From positions 224,168,501-224,232,500 of the forward strand of contig JADMNL010000022.1 in NCBI GenBank assembly GCA_016271365.2: a stretch of 64,000 nt of DNA. The letters are read 5' to 3'. Position numbers and translations under genes: made by a program. Positions 44,904 through 55,935 of the stretch are shown here, one piece after another. Each line of letters starts with the position of its first letter. Positions within the stretch are counted from its first letter, which is position 1. Below the pieces are notes generated by a model. That model did not search any database, was not told where the DNA came from, and saw only the letters and a program-made list of their open reading frames with translations. Source of the DNA: Neoceratodus forsteri. Its lineage: Eukaryota; Chordata; Ceratodontiformes; Ceratodontidae.

Positions 44904-45963
44904 TTTGTAACATGGCTAAAACAAGAGGATGAAAAGAAAGGGACAGGATTGGCAGAACAGCGTCAGGTGGTACAAGAGCAACACAGCATTATGGCATGAT
45001 AATGCCGTGTTGCTCTAGAATGTTGAGACCAATAATGCCACCTTGGGAGCATGAAAGCGCTCATAGAGGGAGAGCAGAACTTGTCTAAGTGTGACAAAGC
45101 ACCACCTATTGGTCGGACTGACGAGTGAGTGGTGAGGGAAAAAAGGTGGCCTGTGTGGAAGTCTGAGAAGTGGACAGTCACGGAGAGTAAGGCAGAGTAG
45201 ATAAGATAAGAGAGCTGTAGAAGGTGAAAGTGTGCCGTGCTGGGTGCTACTAGTTCTGCGAGGCTAGCAAGGCTTGTGGGAGGAGATGTAAACTGCAACA
45301 GCATTCGCGGACAAAAGACAGGAATGAGAAAATAGAACTGAAGTTGGCTGGTGTTGTAAAAGTGCCACCTATTGGTGGCAATATGCAGGCTTGTGGTGCC
45401 AAAGCAGCAGAGAACAGAAGTGTGGCACTGGGAGCATATTAATGCATGCATGGAAGAGATGTTGCCCACAATGCAGCAGAGCACCGGTAAGACATAGATT
45501 CGAGGGATGAGAAATAGCTCACGGTCCCAGAAGTAGGAAACTTGAGGCTGCAAGCGGCATGTTATGAGAATATTCACATGAACAGCAGAGTTCAAATGGG
45601 AGAAAAAAAGTCAGCACTATATTAATCGAGGTGTGTTGCTCAACATGCACGTACACACTTGCAGTCAGAGAAAGGATGAAAAAGTAAGACAGGTGAAGCA
45701 TAATTGTGGATGTGCAATAAATGGTGTTCTCATTAGTGTTGCATAGGAAAGATCACAGCATCTGCCAAATACTAGTGTTGCACTTGTCATGTTACAAGCG
45801 CATTAATCCCCTCCGAAGGTGGCATCTAATGGGGAGCTAATGCATGGTTGGACTGTTGTACGCACTCAGCCTCCAGCCTCGTGCCATAACAGTCCCAACC
45901 ATGCATTAACTCCCCATTAGATGTCACCTTCATCGGTGATTAATGCTTACTTGTAACATGACC
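44904..45963. mobile_element. Hairpin-ended repeat, copy A
   Basis: It starts TTGTAACATGGC and has a purine-rich interior. The interior contains a 42-base palindrome at 44,973-45,014 (AGAGCAACACAGCATTAT / ATAATGCCGTGTTGCTCT) and CACCTATTGGT twice. Then comes CATGTTACAAGCGCATTAATC, followed by a terminal palindrome of about 170 bases ending CTTACTTGTAACATGAC. Minus-strand frames in it are long (up to 210 codons) only because the plus strand is purine-rich. I know of no family with this layout. Confidence 0.6.
45783..45963. repeat. Terminal palindrome of copy A
   Basis: The arms carry GCATTAATC, GAAGGTGGCATCTAATGGGG and TAATGCATGGTTGG on the left and their reverse complements on the right, around a GGCTGGAGGC-like centre. 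The outermost CATGTTACAAG also inverts, so the hairpin extends nearly 85 bases per arm. Confidence 0.85.
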
Positions 45964-47036
45964 CAAAAAAAGGAACGATAACCCAGAAATGCGATAGGAG
46001 GAACAGCATCAGGTGGTACAGGAGCAACATGGCATTATGAGATGATAAGGAGGAGAAAGAGCAGTACATAAAAGACGAGAAGAGAAGACACAGAAGTGAC
46101 TAAGTTCAGAACTAGCAAGGACGTACACAGGAGGAGTAGTAGGACAAGTGATAGGAAGGCACTGGTAGAATAGATAGAACAAGGCAAGTAGAAAATGTAG
46201 AGAGGGAGACAAAGAGAAGAATGTGTTGTGAATGTGGAGAAAAAGCCAAGAGGGACAAAAGCAGGCAGTGGAAAGCAGCGCAACTGTAGCACCTGGGACA
46301 CAGAGAAGGCAGGCACCTGTAGAACTAGCGAGTGAAACAGGATGGAAGGGACCGGAAGGTGGAGGAGCACTAGCAACATCCGGAAATGGATTGCATGTTA
46401 GCAATTTCATGGTATATGGTACCGTGAATGTTAGCTATGCAGCGGGATCCACAAATGGAGGAGAGAGGAGAGATACCCAGGAACTGTGAGTAGTCCAAAT
46501 AGTACAGAAAAAGAAAGCGAATATCAGGAGTGAAAGAGCAGCAGGAAGCGCTAGCAAAGCACATCAGCTGTATGCAAATGAGAGACAGAGGTACATGCTG
46601 ATGCACCGAAAGAGCAAAGTAGCGGTCATCCCACGGGGTATACGAAACGAACAGCCGCTCAGAAAGGCACAAAATATTGGTCATTCTGTAGGAAAGTGAT
46701 AATGGTAGCAGTATAAGAAAGTGGAAAAACACGATATATATATATGTAACTGAGGGTCATTTACAGTTCTAAAAGTAACAGCACAAATAACAGATTACCT
46801 CTATTGGTGTCATTGTGTGGTATGTAACAGTAGCAGAAACATATTTCTGAGATGTGAAGTGATGCACCTACCATGTTACAAGCGCATTAATCACCGATGA
46901 TGGTGGCATCTAATGGGGAGTTAATACACGGTTGAACCCTTGTAGGCACTCGGCCTCCGGCCTCGACCCACAAGGGTATCAACCATGCATTAACTCCCCA
47001 TTAGATGCCACCTTCATCGGTGATAAATGCTTACTT
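45951..47036. mobile_element. Hairpin-ended repeat, copy B (tandem to A)
   Basis: It starts at the end of A with CTTGTAACATGACC and has a related first 80 bases (ACAGCATCAGGTGGTACAGG). The interior is otherwise different. It ends with CCATGTTACAAGCGCATTAATC plus the terminal palindrome (46,869-47,036) that stops at GCTTACTTG. The pair A+B is absent from unit 1, where GACAGTTGGATGAC is uninterrupted near 18,980. Confidence 0.6.
46869..47036. repeat. Terminal palindrome of copy B
   Basis: The arms are GCATTAATCACCGATGATGG...TAATGGGGAGTTAA and their reverse complements. The centre is CTCGGCCTCCGGCCTCGA. The right end lacks the outer GTAACATG word present in copy A. Confidence 0.85.
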
Positions 47037-47574
47037 GGATGACTTGTTAAATCAGTTTTGTATATCTAGAAACTAGATAAGTTGATGTGTAATAGATATA
47101 CATCTTGTTGTCTTGATAGTGCACGGAGTGAAAATGAAATAGGGAGGTATTTATTCAGAGAAAAATATACCACATGCAAATTGGAATGTTTAATGTTTTC
47201 GATGCGTTCGCATAAAAAAATCAAGAGTTATTTAGCCTAATATTTTATTTATTGACGGAACACATTCCAAGACATTAAAATAAAGCGTGCTGTAACTAGG
47301 TTTATTAATACCTGCTTGAATTTCAGTAACGAATATAGTGAAAAATTATGTACAGTGTATCTGTGGTCTGGCTGCCTAAAACTGCCACAGGCTGCCTGTC
47401 CTAAACTACACTCTGTGTTGTTTGTATTTAACTGTGTCCATAAAACATGCAAATATACAAAAAGTGCACACACTACGGTCTGTAACCATATAAAAGATCA
47501 TGGAGATACACCGTAAGTACTAGGTGATCTATATAACAGCTTCCTTGATTAACACATGCAAGAAATATCTAGCT

Positions 47575-47613
47575 GGTTTCTGCACTAGGAGATTATTGTT
47601 ACTCCACACTGTG
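47575..47613 (-). promoter_or_regulatory. V-2 recombination signal sequence, 23-bp spacer
   Basis: On the minus strand a perfect consensus heptamer CACAGTG (47,613-47,607) is followed by a 23-base spacer identical to that of V-1 and nonamer GCAGAAACC (47,583-47,575). The heptamer is better than in V-1; the nonamer has a G where V-1 has A. Confidence 0.93.
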
Positions 47614-48092
47614 GGACTCAGCGCACAGTAATACACAGCGGAGTCAGACAGCTGCACTGCAGACAGTCTGAAGAGAAAGGTCGCGCTCGTCTTATTTAAC
47701 AAAGCAGATGCTCTTCCCCTGAAACTTTCTGGATAATCTTTGGACTCCGTGATGTCTCCAAGAATGAATCTGAGTGGCTGAAGAAAATGTTGGACATACA
47801 CGAACATCACTGGAGAGCCTCCCGTTTGGTAACTACATTCTAGATTAAAGGAGGATCCTTCCAACACCAACATAGAAGCAGTCTGGTTCACTGTATCACC
47901 AACGCAATATTCTGTTACGAAAATATAAATTGAGAAAAAGTTTAGACATCTCTTCCCCATGCAGTTAGCAATACTATTGAACAAAGAATAAATATGACAG
48001 TAATACAAGAATACATTTGATGTTAACGGTTTTGCTCCCTTACCTCTATAAAAGAATACAACGGAAAGACTAAAAGCAAATTGCGAATTCAT
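47614..48092 (-). CDS. T-cell receptor alpha/delta-type V segment, copy 2 (V-2)
   Basis: The leader exon is 48,092-48,044 (MNSQFAFSLSVVFF, donor GTAAGG), the intron is 132 bp, and the V exon is 47,911-47,614 (298 bp). An upstream in-frame ATG at 48,128 exists only in this copy; I prefer 48,092 because V-1 shares it and it gives a normal leader length. The V domain is intact: NLECSY with FR1 Cys, FVYVQ with Val in place of the FR2 Trp, FRGRASALLNKTS, SDSAVYYCALS. It differs from V-1 at six residues in FR1-CDR1, one in FR2-FR3 and the last codon. It would encode a T-cell receptor chain after joining to a J segment. The consensus recombination signal argues that it can rearrange; whether a domain without that Trp folds is unknown. 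Confidence 0.9.
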
Positions 48093-48423
48093 TTGTAAAA
48101 TGTTTGTAAGACAATACCAATCAGGCATATAATTTAGTTGACATAATCTCGGTTACAAATGGGTTCTTACTGAGAGGAGGGAAATGATCGTTTCTCTTTT
48201 GTACTCTCCCCGTGACTTATGCAAAACAATGAGTTAACCACACCCCGAATCTTTAAACATTGCAGGGGTTTCACTTGGAAGCAGATATTAGTTGTTTCGT
48301 TTGCTTGTTTCACAAAATAAAACCTTAATTGACAAGAGAGAAGCCTGTTTGCTAAACAAAGCACTACTTTCTTAATTCCACCCTTGTGAATAAAACGTTC
48401 ATGAAAATGACAATATACAACTT
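48093..48423 (-). promoter_or_regulatory. Candidate V-2 promoter region
   Basis: This stretch is nearly identical to the V-1 upstream region. It has TGTGGTT (48,242-48,236), TTTTGCAT (48,226-48,219) and TAAGTCACG on the minus strand at the same spacing, so these words have been kept since the duplication. As in V-1, a CR1 copy begins about 330 bases upstream of the ATG. Confidence 0.35.
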
Positions 48424-48825
48424 ATAGTCATAGAAATTGACGGCAGAAAAGGAACCTCCGGCCCATCAAGTCTGCCCCTCACCCCCTTAGTCCACCCCCT
48501 CTTGTGGCTCTTCTCAATAACCCCATGTGCTTGCCCCATGCTCTCTTGAAACCATGCACAGTCTCAGCCCTCACCACCTACTCTGGCAGCCTGGTCCAGA
48601 ATTCCACCAATCTCTCAGTGAAGAACTGTCCCCTCAGGTTACCCCTAAAGTTACCTCCTTGTAGTCTCAGGCTGTGCCCTCCCTTATGGAGCCTATGTTC
48701 CTGTGAAATAAACACCCAGCCTCCACTTTATGGATCCCTTTGATGTACTTAAAGATCTCTATCATGTCCCCACTCTCCCTTCTAGTCTCCAATGTGTAGA
48801 GCCCCAATTCCCTACATCTCTGTTA

Positions 48826-49749
48826 TTAGGGCTTGTATTCCATCCCCAGCACCATTTTGGTCACCCTTCTCTGAACCTTTTCCACCAATTCTGTGTCCTT
48901 CCAGAAGTAAGGCCTCCAGAACTGGACACTGTATTTGAGGTGCAGCCTCACTAAGGCTTGGTATAGGGGTGTCAGAACCTCATTTCTCCTGCTTGTTATT
49001 CCCCTGCTTATACTTGCCAGCATTCCATATGCCCTCCCCATGGCCCTGGTGCACTGCTTCCCCACCCTTAGGTTGCTGGTGACTGTTATCCCCAGATCCC
49101 TTTCTTGATCCATGATCCTGATTTTCTGTCCCCAATCACGCAATCTAAATATGGGTTCCTGCTGAACATGTGCATCACTGCACCCTTCTTTGTGCTGAAA
49201 TCCAGCTGCCAGTTGTCCACCCACCATTCCAGAGTCCTCAGGTCCTGTCTCATATCTTCTGAACCACCTGCTGTGTCCATCCTATTGCAGATTTTCAGGT
49301 CATCCACAAATAGGGCCACATATCCCCTGAGGTTGTCCACTATGTCTGTTATCTAGATATTGAAAAGAAGTGGCCCCAGCACCAACCCCTGGGAGCTCCG
49401 TTCATCACTTTCCTTGTCCCTGAGTGTACCCCATTCACCACCATCCACTGGGTCCTATGTGAGAGCCAACTTTCCACCCATCTGTTAATTTTGTCTCCCT
49501 CCTCTAGGCTTACCAGTTTATAGACCAACCTTCTATAGGGCATGGTGTCAAAGGCTTTGCTGAAATCCAGATAGGCCACATCCACCCTTGGTCCAGTACC
49601 TGTGTCACCCAGTTGAAAAATTGTATTAAACTGGTCTGGCATGTCCTCTCCTTAGTAAGCCCTTGTTGCTTATCATCTACCAGCCCATTTGCTTCCAGGT
49701 CGTCCATCACCCTTTCCCTTATGAGTGCCTCCATGACCTTTCCCACCAC
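48826..49749 (-). pseudogene. CR1 reverse transcriptase remnant (unit 2)
   Basis: Overlapping broken frames carry VGKVMEALIRERVMDDLEAN, AYLDFSKAFDTMP, FVDDLKICNRMD and the C-terminal LVRLHLKYSVQFWRPYF. The ADD box reads VDD as in unit 1, so that change predates the duplication. At least three frame breaks are present. Confidence 0.8.
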
Positions 49750-50198
49750 TGTAGTGAGGTTGACCAGGGTGGTAATTCTCCTTCAGCTCCCTGATTCCCC
49801 TTTGTGTATTGTAGCCACATCTGCTCTCCTCTAGTCCTCTGGCACCCTACCAGAGTCAAGGGATAGGTTGAACAGTTTCACTAGAGGAGCAGCGAACTTG
49901 TCCTTTAGTTCCCTGATCACTCTCAGGTGCAGCCCGTCCAGCCTCATAGCCTTGTCCACCCTTAGCTGACCAAGCTCCTCTGTGACTCTCTTTATGCTAA
50001 AAGGTCTTATGTCCACCCCAACATTCTCTGCCTTCCCCCTTAGTTCTGGTCTCCTCCCTTCCCCCTTCCTTTTCAAACACTGAGCAGAAGTGCTTATTTA
50101 GTTCTTCTGCTTTCTCCCAGTCCCCTTCTATAGAGACCCCAACTTTCCCCCTCAGCCTTGAGATTCCTTGATCAACCTTCCTCCTATCCCCCACCTAC

Positions 50199-50903
50199 CT
50201 AAACATACGTTTTATTCCCTCCCTTTACCTGTGATGCTGTCCTCTCCTCTTTGGTTGCCTTTACGCTCCTGACTACCTGCCTTTCTAGCCTCTTCATTTC
50301 CCTATAAACCTCTTTATCCTCATAGTTCTGAGTTCTTTTGTATGACTTGAATGCCCTCCTCCTGCCCCCAACCACCTTGGCCACATCCTTTCTGAACCAA
50401 AGGGGTCTCCTGCTCCTTGTTCCTTTGCTTTCTATCCTTACGCACATAGAGGTGGCCTCCTTCACTCTATCTTTGATAGCCCTCCATAGCCCTTTCACTT
50501 TGTTTATTTCTCCCATGGCTTCCAGTGCTTCTCCCACCGTCTGCCTCATCCTACCAATGTCTGGGCTCCTGAAGTTCAGTACAGTTGTGCTGGTTCAACA
50601 TCCCTCCCTACCCACCTTAACCCTGAAACTGATTGTCCTGTGATCACTGTTCCCTAATTTTTCTCCCACTTTGACCCCTTCTACACTCTCCCCGTCCATC
50701 AGGATCACATCTAGCAGGTTACAACCCCTAGTCAGGTCTTGGACCAGGTGCTGGAGGAACATCCCCTGCAATGCCTCCAGGATCCCCCTACTCCTAGCTG
50801 ACTTCACATCTGGAATGGCCCAATCTATGTCTGGGACATTTAAGCCACCCACCAGTAGTGTTTCCCCTTTTAGATCTACCCTTGCAATGTCCTCCAACAT
50901 CAC
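50199..50903 (-). pseudogene. CR1 endonuclease C-terminal part and linker (unit 2)
   Basis: The frame 50,903-50,595 holds GGLNVPDIDWAIPD and GNSDHRTISFRV; 50,549-50,199 holds SRRPLWFRKDVAKVVGGRR and the KAIKDRVKEA-like helix. The GDLN Asp is Gly. It is inactive. Confidence 0.75.
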
Positions 50904-51393
50904 CCCATTCTATTCATCCCCCTGGCCAGAGGTCTGTACAGAACACCAAGCCTTAAGGATTCTCTTCTCTTTCTACCTAATATGACCCAGAGGAGCTCAG
51001 TGTCCCCATCCCTCTACTTCCTCTCCATTGCCTTTATGTATTCCCTAACATATAAGGCACTTTACTTTATATAGTAATTTCTTATTCTTTTCAGATTTTC
51101 TTGGCAATTATTTATTCCATTCTCCAGCAGTAGGCAGTTGTTTAAGAACTGATCTTACAGAAACGATTTTTAGGGCAAGAATTTTTACCTGACCATTTTG
51201 TATCACATCCCGTGTTTTCTAATTGGCAATGTGTGCACGGTACACGACTTACAGTGTTCTGCCAGTAAATCAGTTGTCCATCTGATACAAAAGAAACAAC
51301 CAGTAATGTATTTTGGTGCTTCTAGATTCGTGCACTATTTTCAAATGCACATATTTTGAGTAGTGAATTATTATTGCAACTGCATTTCTATTC

Positions 51394-51605
51394 ACTCTAT
51401 AGGAGGCAGTATAGCACAGTGGTCTAAGGCTCTGAGCTGCAAATTTGGTGATATCCAGCAGACCTGACCTGGGTTTGAATCCCACAGCTTCCACTTGCAT
51501 ACTGTGTGACCCTGAGCAAGTCACTTAACCTCCTTGTGCTCCCAGGTAGCTCCTGTAAAAAAGTTTTCAGCTTAGTGTGCTATACCTGGTTAAACAACTA
51601 AACAA
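51394..51605 (+). mobile_element. tRNA-derived SINE with MIR-like core, unit 2 only
   Basis: It is flanked by CTATTC on both sides (51,388-51,393 and 51,606-51,611), with the empty site in unit 1 at about 27,985. The A box is TAGCACAGTGG and the B box is GGTTTGAATCC. The core is TGTGTGACCCTGAGCAAGTC followed by ACTTAACCTC, the hallmark of CORE/MIR SINEs. The tail is AAACAACTAAACAACT. It is far less decayed than the older SINE in this window. Confidence 0.85.
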
Positions 51606-52107
51606 CTATTCCCATGACAGTACAGTATGCATTATTTGGCATTACACAACCTTTTGACATGAACTGCCTAAAACTTCAGCATGCACAGACTAAAATGGTC
51701 AGCTCTGAGGAAGTGTTGTTTAGTTGCTAGAGCACAGACAGGGGATCCAAGACCCAAGGCACCCATGTTTATATCTCAGCAGAACCACTGATCGACTGTG
51801 TGAGCCTGTGAGAGTCATATGACCTCTCAGTGGTTCAGTCGGCCTGGCTGCGATGGACATCATTGCACACCATACATCAAGAGGACCAGAACATTGGCAG
51901 ATTGCTGGCAGCTGGATGACAGGGGGATCCTGCAAGGTCCTGCTCCCTGACCAGCTGGGCTCACCAGCCTGAAATGGATACAGTCCCCAGGGGGGCAAGC
52001 CCTGGGGGACAACAGCTGGTGGTCAGTCCTAGTGGACATTCAGGGATGGGACTGAGGGACCTTCCTGAATGAGGGCTGACAAGGTGCAGAAACAAAAATA
52101 AAATAGT

Positions 52108-52900
52108 GGGCCCAATTCAGAAAATCAGATTTGATGCAAGTGACACATTGCACCAAATAATTGCACCACCCACAATTCAGGAAAGCAAGCTACAGCAATG
52201 TCAGGTCCACTTGCGGCAGACAGGGTCTGTGCCAGTCCTGTGCCATATCTGAGGGTGTACCATGGTGCTAGGGAGCTACCTACAGACACAAGCTGCAGCA
52301 TACCCTTCAGAGGGATTCAGTAAACCCCCACACAGGGCTCATGGGCCATGAGGGTTAGACCAGCTAGGGCTGGTCTAGTAGTTGGTGCACCACCACTGGA
52401 ACTGTCACTGTGTGGGATGGACCATGTTCCACCACCCACCTGTGGTATCCCATGCCCCAACAGCACCTGAAGACATCTGGGATGTGGTGCCTGCAGGGTC
52501 ACACTCCATGGTGTCTGGCATATGGTGCATCCCCAGGAAGCCACAGGCATGGCAGCAGCCATGCAGTGTCCATATCAGGGAGCTGTTGCCACCCCCACCA
52601 CCTGTGTGTCCTCTCCCTGCCATCTTAAGCCCCTGGTGCTGCCCGAACAACCCCACCAGACTCCAGGTGGGTCTCCAGCACTGGGCACCAATGTTGATCA
52701 ACCTTGCCACAGCTTGTGGCACACGTCTCCCATGTGCCTTGCCTTTGCACATGGCAACATGTGCCACAAGCTGTGGGATGGTCTGAGGACCCCTACTGAT
52801 AGTGAATCTGGTGCAGGATCCCAGGCACATCACTGATCAGCACAAGCTGCTGTTTGCTGCAGCCTGTGCTGATCAAATCAGGCCTTTCTGAATTGGGCCC
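52108..52900. mobile_element. 793-bp inverted-repeat DNA element, unit 2 copy
   Basis: It has the same ends and the same AGT flanks as 28,482-29,274, and exactly the same length, so the element was in place before the duplication. Confidence 0.8.
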
Positions 52901-53139
52901 AGTATCTTTTAAAAAACAAACACCTATACCTAACTGAATGGTAACCATTTAGTCATATTCTGCTCTTTTTATTATTTCCCAGAAATATGTTTTCTAGGCA
53001 CCCCAAAATCCATGGTGGCCAGCTTAGTGAGATGAGGCATTAACCTGTGTACTCTGTATGAGAACAGCGAGACTTTCATGAGTTCTGAAGCTGCAGATGG
53101 AACTCATGCTGTGGGCTGCACTGAGAACAATGAGTCACC

Positions 53140-53825
53140 ATTTCCCTGGTGTCTAGTGGTGCACTCCACCCATGTTTATAATGTTTTCCTGCTGTCTAGT
53201 GACACCCGCACCCTCCAATCATAAGCCATTCATGTATATAATATTTTCTGGGTGTTTAGCGGCACCATCTACCCTCCACTTGCCATTCCCATAATTGTAT
53301 AATGTTTCCCTGGTTTCTAGTTGCACTGCACTCCTATCTTACAATCACCATCCCTGTATTTGTATGGTGTTTCCCTGGTGTCTAGTGGCACCCCTACTCT
53401 ACAATCACCATCCCTGTATTTGTATAGTATTTCTCTGGTGTCTAGTGGCACCCCCCATCATCCGATTGCTGACCCATATTTGCAAAATGTTTCTCTGGTG
53501 TTTAGTGCACTTCCCCCCCATTGTTGTCTCCATATTTTTATAATTTCTCCCTTGTGTCTAGTGCACCCACGCCCTCTGATTGCCACCCCCCTATTTTTTA
53601 TGATGTTTCCCTGGTGTGCAGTGGCACCCCTCACCCTTTGATTGCAGTCCCCATATTTGTATAGTGTTTCCCTGGTGTCTAGTGGCATCCTCAGCCCTCT
53701 GATTGCCATCTTCATAATTGTATAATGTTTCCCTGGTGTCTAGTTGCACCCCCTACCCTCCAATTGCTGTCCAGTAATGCTGTAATGTTTCCCAGGTGCA
53801 TAGTTGCATCCCCTACCCCCCCCGA
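53140..53825 (+). repeat. 60-bp minisatellite (unit 2)
   Basis: This is the counterpart of 29,508-30,215, with TTCCCTGGTGTCTAGTGGCA or variants about eleven times. Copy boundaries drift by a few bases because of small indels. Confidence 0.88.
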
Positions 53826-54069
53826 TCACCATCCCCTTATTAGTTTTACAAATCTGACACCTGCCACCCCAACCTCCTACTCAACAGTCACCGCATGACA
53901 CCCCCACTACACCCCCGCACATCCTCACTCACCCAAACAGGTCCCAGGGCGATCATCCACTCTCTGATCGAAGATATGTCTTGCTGCTGGAACCACTGAC
54001 TGCAATAAAAGAAACCAAGGTGAGTGTAGTTCAATATATTTTAGTGGGGGTTTAAACTTTGATGCATAA

Positions 54070-54840
54070 TCTTGTCATTTTTTGCATATTTTGGCCTCAA
54101 ATTTTCAACATGATCTTTTTAGGACCCCACCTCATAAACAATGGCAGTGGAATTATGCAAATGAGGCCCAAAATGTGATTTCATGGTCATGTTGCAAAAT
54201 CACTGTTTGTTCATGATTTGAAGGTTTTCACTGCCTTGTTCATGAGGTGGGGTCATAAGAAGGCTGTGTTGAAAATTTGGGGTCAAAATATTTAAAAATG
54301 GCAAAGTTATGCATGTATATTGAACATTTTCTATGCTTGCTTGTCACTTTGGTAATTTTAAACATTTTTGACCACATACTTTCAGCATAGCAATTTTCCC
54401 CACCCCTCCTTATAAATGTGACAGCTGTCATTTTTCAGATCCTGTCCAAAATGTGTTTTCGCACCTGTGGTGCTGAGTGACATTTCAGTGGCGTGGAATG
54501 ACAATTTTGCAGGGATTTGAAAATGTTCGCCTACTGGGTTCATGAGGTGGAGACTATACTGGAAATCTGGTGTACAAATATGGCAAAATGCCCAGGTTCT
54601 TACTGAACATTGCAGTATTTCAACGTTCACTCATAAGTTCACTAATTTTCAGTATTTTGACTCCAAACTTTCAACATACCCATTTTTCCACACCACCTCA
54701 TAAACATGACAGGTATCAATTTTTAAATCCTGGCCAAGATGTGTTTTCACATTTGTGGTATGAAAGGACATTTTTGCCAGTATACTATAAATGACAAATG
54801 TCATGTTTATGAGGGTAATCATAAATGGCTATCTTGAAAA
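54070..54840. repeat. Three successive palindromes (unit 2)
   Basis: They lie at about 54,075-54,300, 54,345-54,590 and 54,640-54,838, matching 30,461-30,675, 30,715-30,950 and 33,095-33,310 in unit 1. Here the series is uninterrupted. All share the left motif CACCTCATAAAC and right motif TTTGGGGTCAAAAT or weaker forms. Confidence 0.65.
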
Positions 54841-54954
54841 AGAGAGTGAATGTATGGAGTGAGGTGTGAATGTGTAAAGTGTGAAGGGTGAATATGTACT
54901 GAATGCGTGAAGAGTGAATGGGTTGAGTGAATGTGTAGAGTGAATGTATCAGGC

Positions 54955-55575
54955 CCTGCATTTCTGTGGGATGACAGAGTCTTCCTATAGCACATGGCCG
55001 AAAGAGGGAAATGTGGCATTAAGGTATCCAACTCTAACTCATAACCCCCAGCCCCCAAGCAGCAACATAAAAACAAATATTAGGGTTTTGGGTCTCCAGA
55101 GTCTTGGTGAATCAGTGGTGGGGTCTTTCTGGGGGTTCTAGGCACTAATGCTCACCCCATTCCCTGAGCAAACATTGTCACATAAGATCTCCTTTCTTCA
55201 CACAGGGCACACAGGGCACACAGAGCAAACAGGGTACACAGGGCCCTGCATGAAGAAAGCTACAACAAATTGTGTTGCCAACAAGTGGTGAAATATACTT
55301 CTCTACCTTTGGAGAGTGTATCAATGTGAGGCACTGGCTTGGAGCTGCACCTTGTGCTTCAGACTGGAGGCATTAGAGTGGGGAGAGGGGTGATCATTAG
55401 GGCTGACAACCCCAAGGAAGACGTGCCACTGATTCTCCAAGACTCTCGTGAACAAAAATCCTAATATTTTTACCTTTGCTGCTTGTGTGTGTGTGTGTTG
55501 GGAGTTAGGGTTGGAAACCTTAATGCCACATTTTCTTATGGTTGCGGTGTTAAGTAATCCCAAGTGGTGCATTAA
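54955..55575. repeat. Foldback with long arms (unit 2)
   Basis: This is the counterpart of 33,431-34,047. The arms include AAATGTGGCATTAAGGT (left) and ACCTTAATGCCACATTTTC (right). Confidence 0.75.
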
Positions 55576-55935
55576 TGAAGTTGTTCAAAGAATATTTAAA
55601 ATGTATGGGTTTAGGTATCCTTTAAAATAAAATAGTAGTAATTCCTGCTTTCTACCACCAGATGGCATATTTACATTGCAGTATGTATGTTTGTGTGTAT
55701 TTATTTATTTATAACCTGCAATGTGACAGCTGCTTATTTAGAATTATATTTATTGTTTATTTGAGACACAACTTCAGCAGAGGTGGTGGGTGCTAAAATG
55801 GTAACAAGATTTAAGCATGCATGGGTAGGCACAAGGAAACCTTAGAAATAAGGCAAGGCGGGGAAAAGACCAGACTGAGTAGGGTCTGTGGTGCCACAAT
55901 AGGTATCTAAAATAGGGCAGACTAGGTATTGTCTT

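Larger units (their letters stand above)
48424..51060 (-). mobile_element. CR1 LINE, unit 2 copy
   Basis: This is the duplicate of 20,635-23,315, with the same 3' border and the same overall decay. The minus frames show the polymerase (49,749-48,826, with DVAYLDFSKAFDTMP and LFVDDLKICNRMD) and the endonuclease C-terminal part (50,903-50,595, GGLNVPDIDW ... GNSDHRTISF). Here the SDH catalytic pair is intact, whereas unit 1 has SDN, so that unit 1 change is later than the duplication. Confidence 0.82.

Noticed and set aside
44963..45595. 210-residue minus-strand frame as a membrane protein
   Set aside because: Hydrophobic and Ser/Leu/Cys-rich only because the opposite strand is purine-rich; no conserved motif and the frame is not kept in copy C.
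44904..47036. Helitron, because of the 3' hairpin
   Set aside because: No 5' TC or 3' CTRR ends, no insertion between A and T, and the palindrome is far larger than a Helitron hairpin.
51394..51605. A tRNA gene, because A and B boxes are present
   Set aside because: No cloverleaf can be formed and the MIR-like core plus target duplications identify a SINE.
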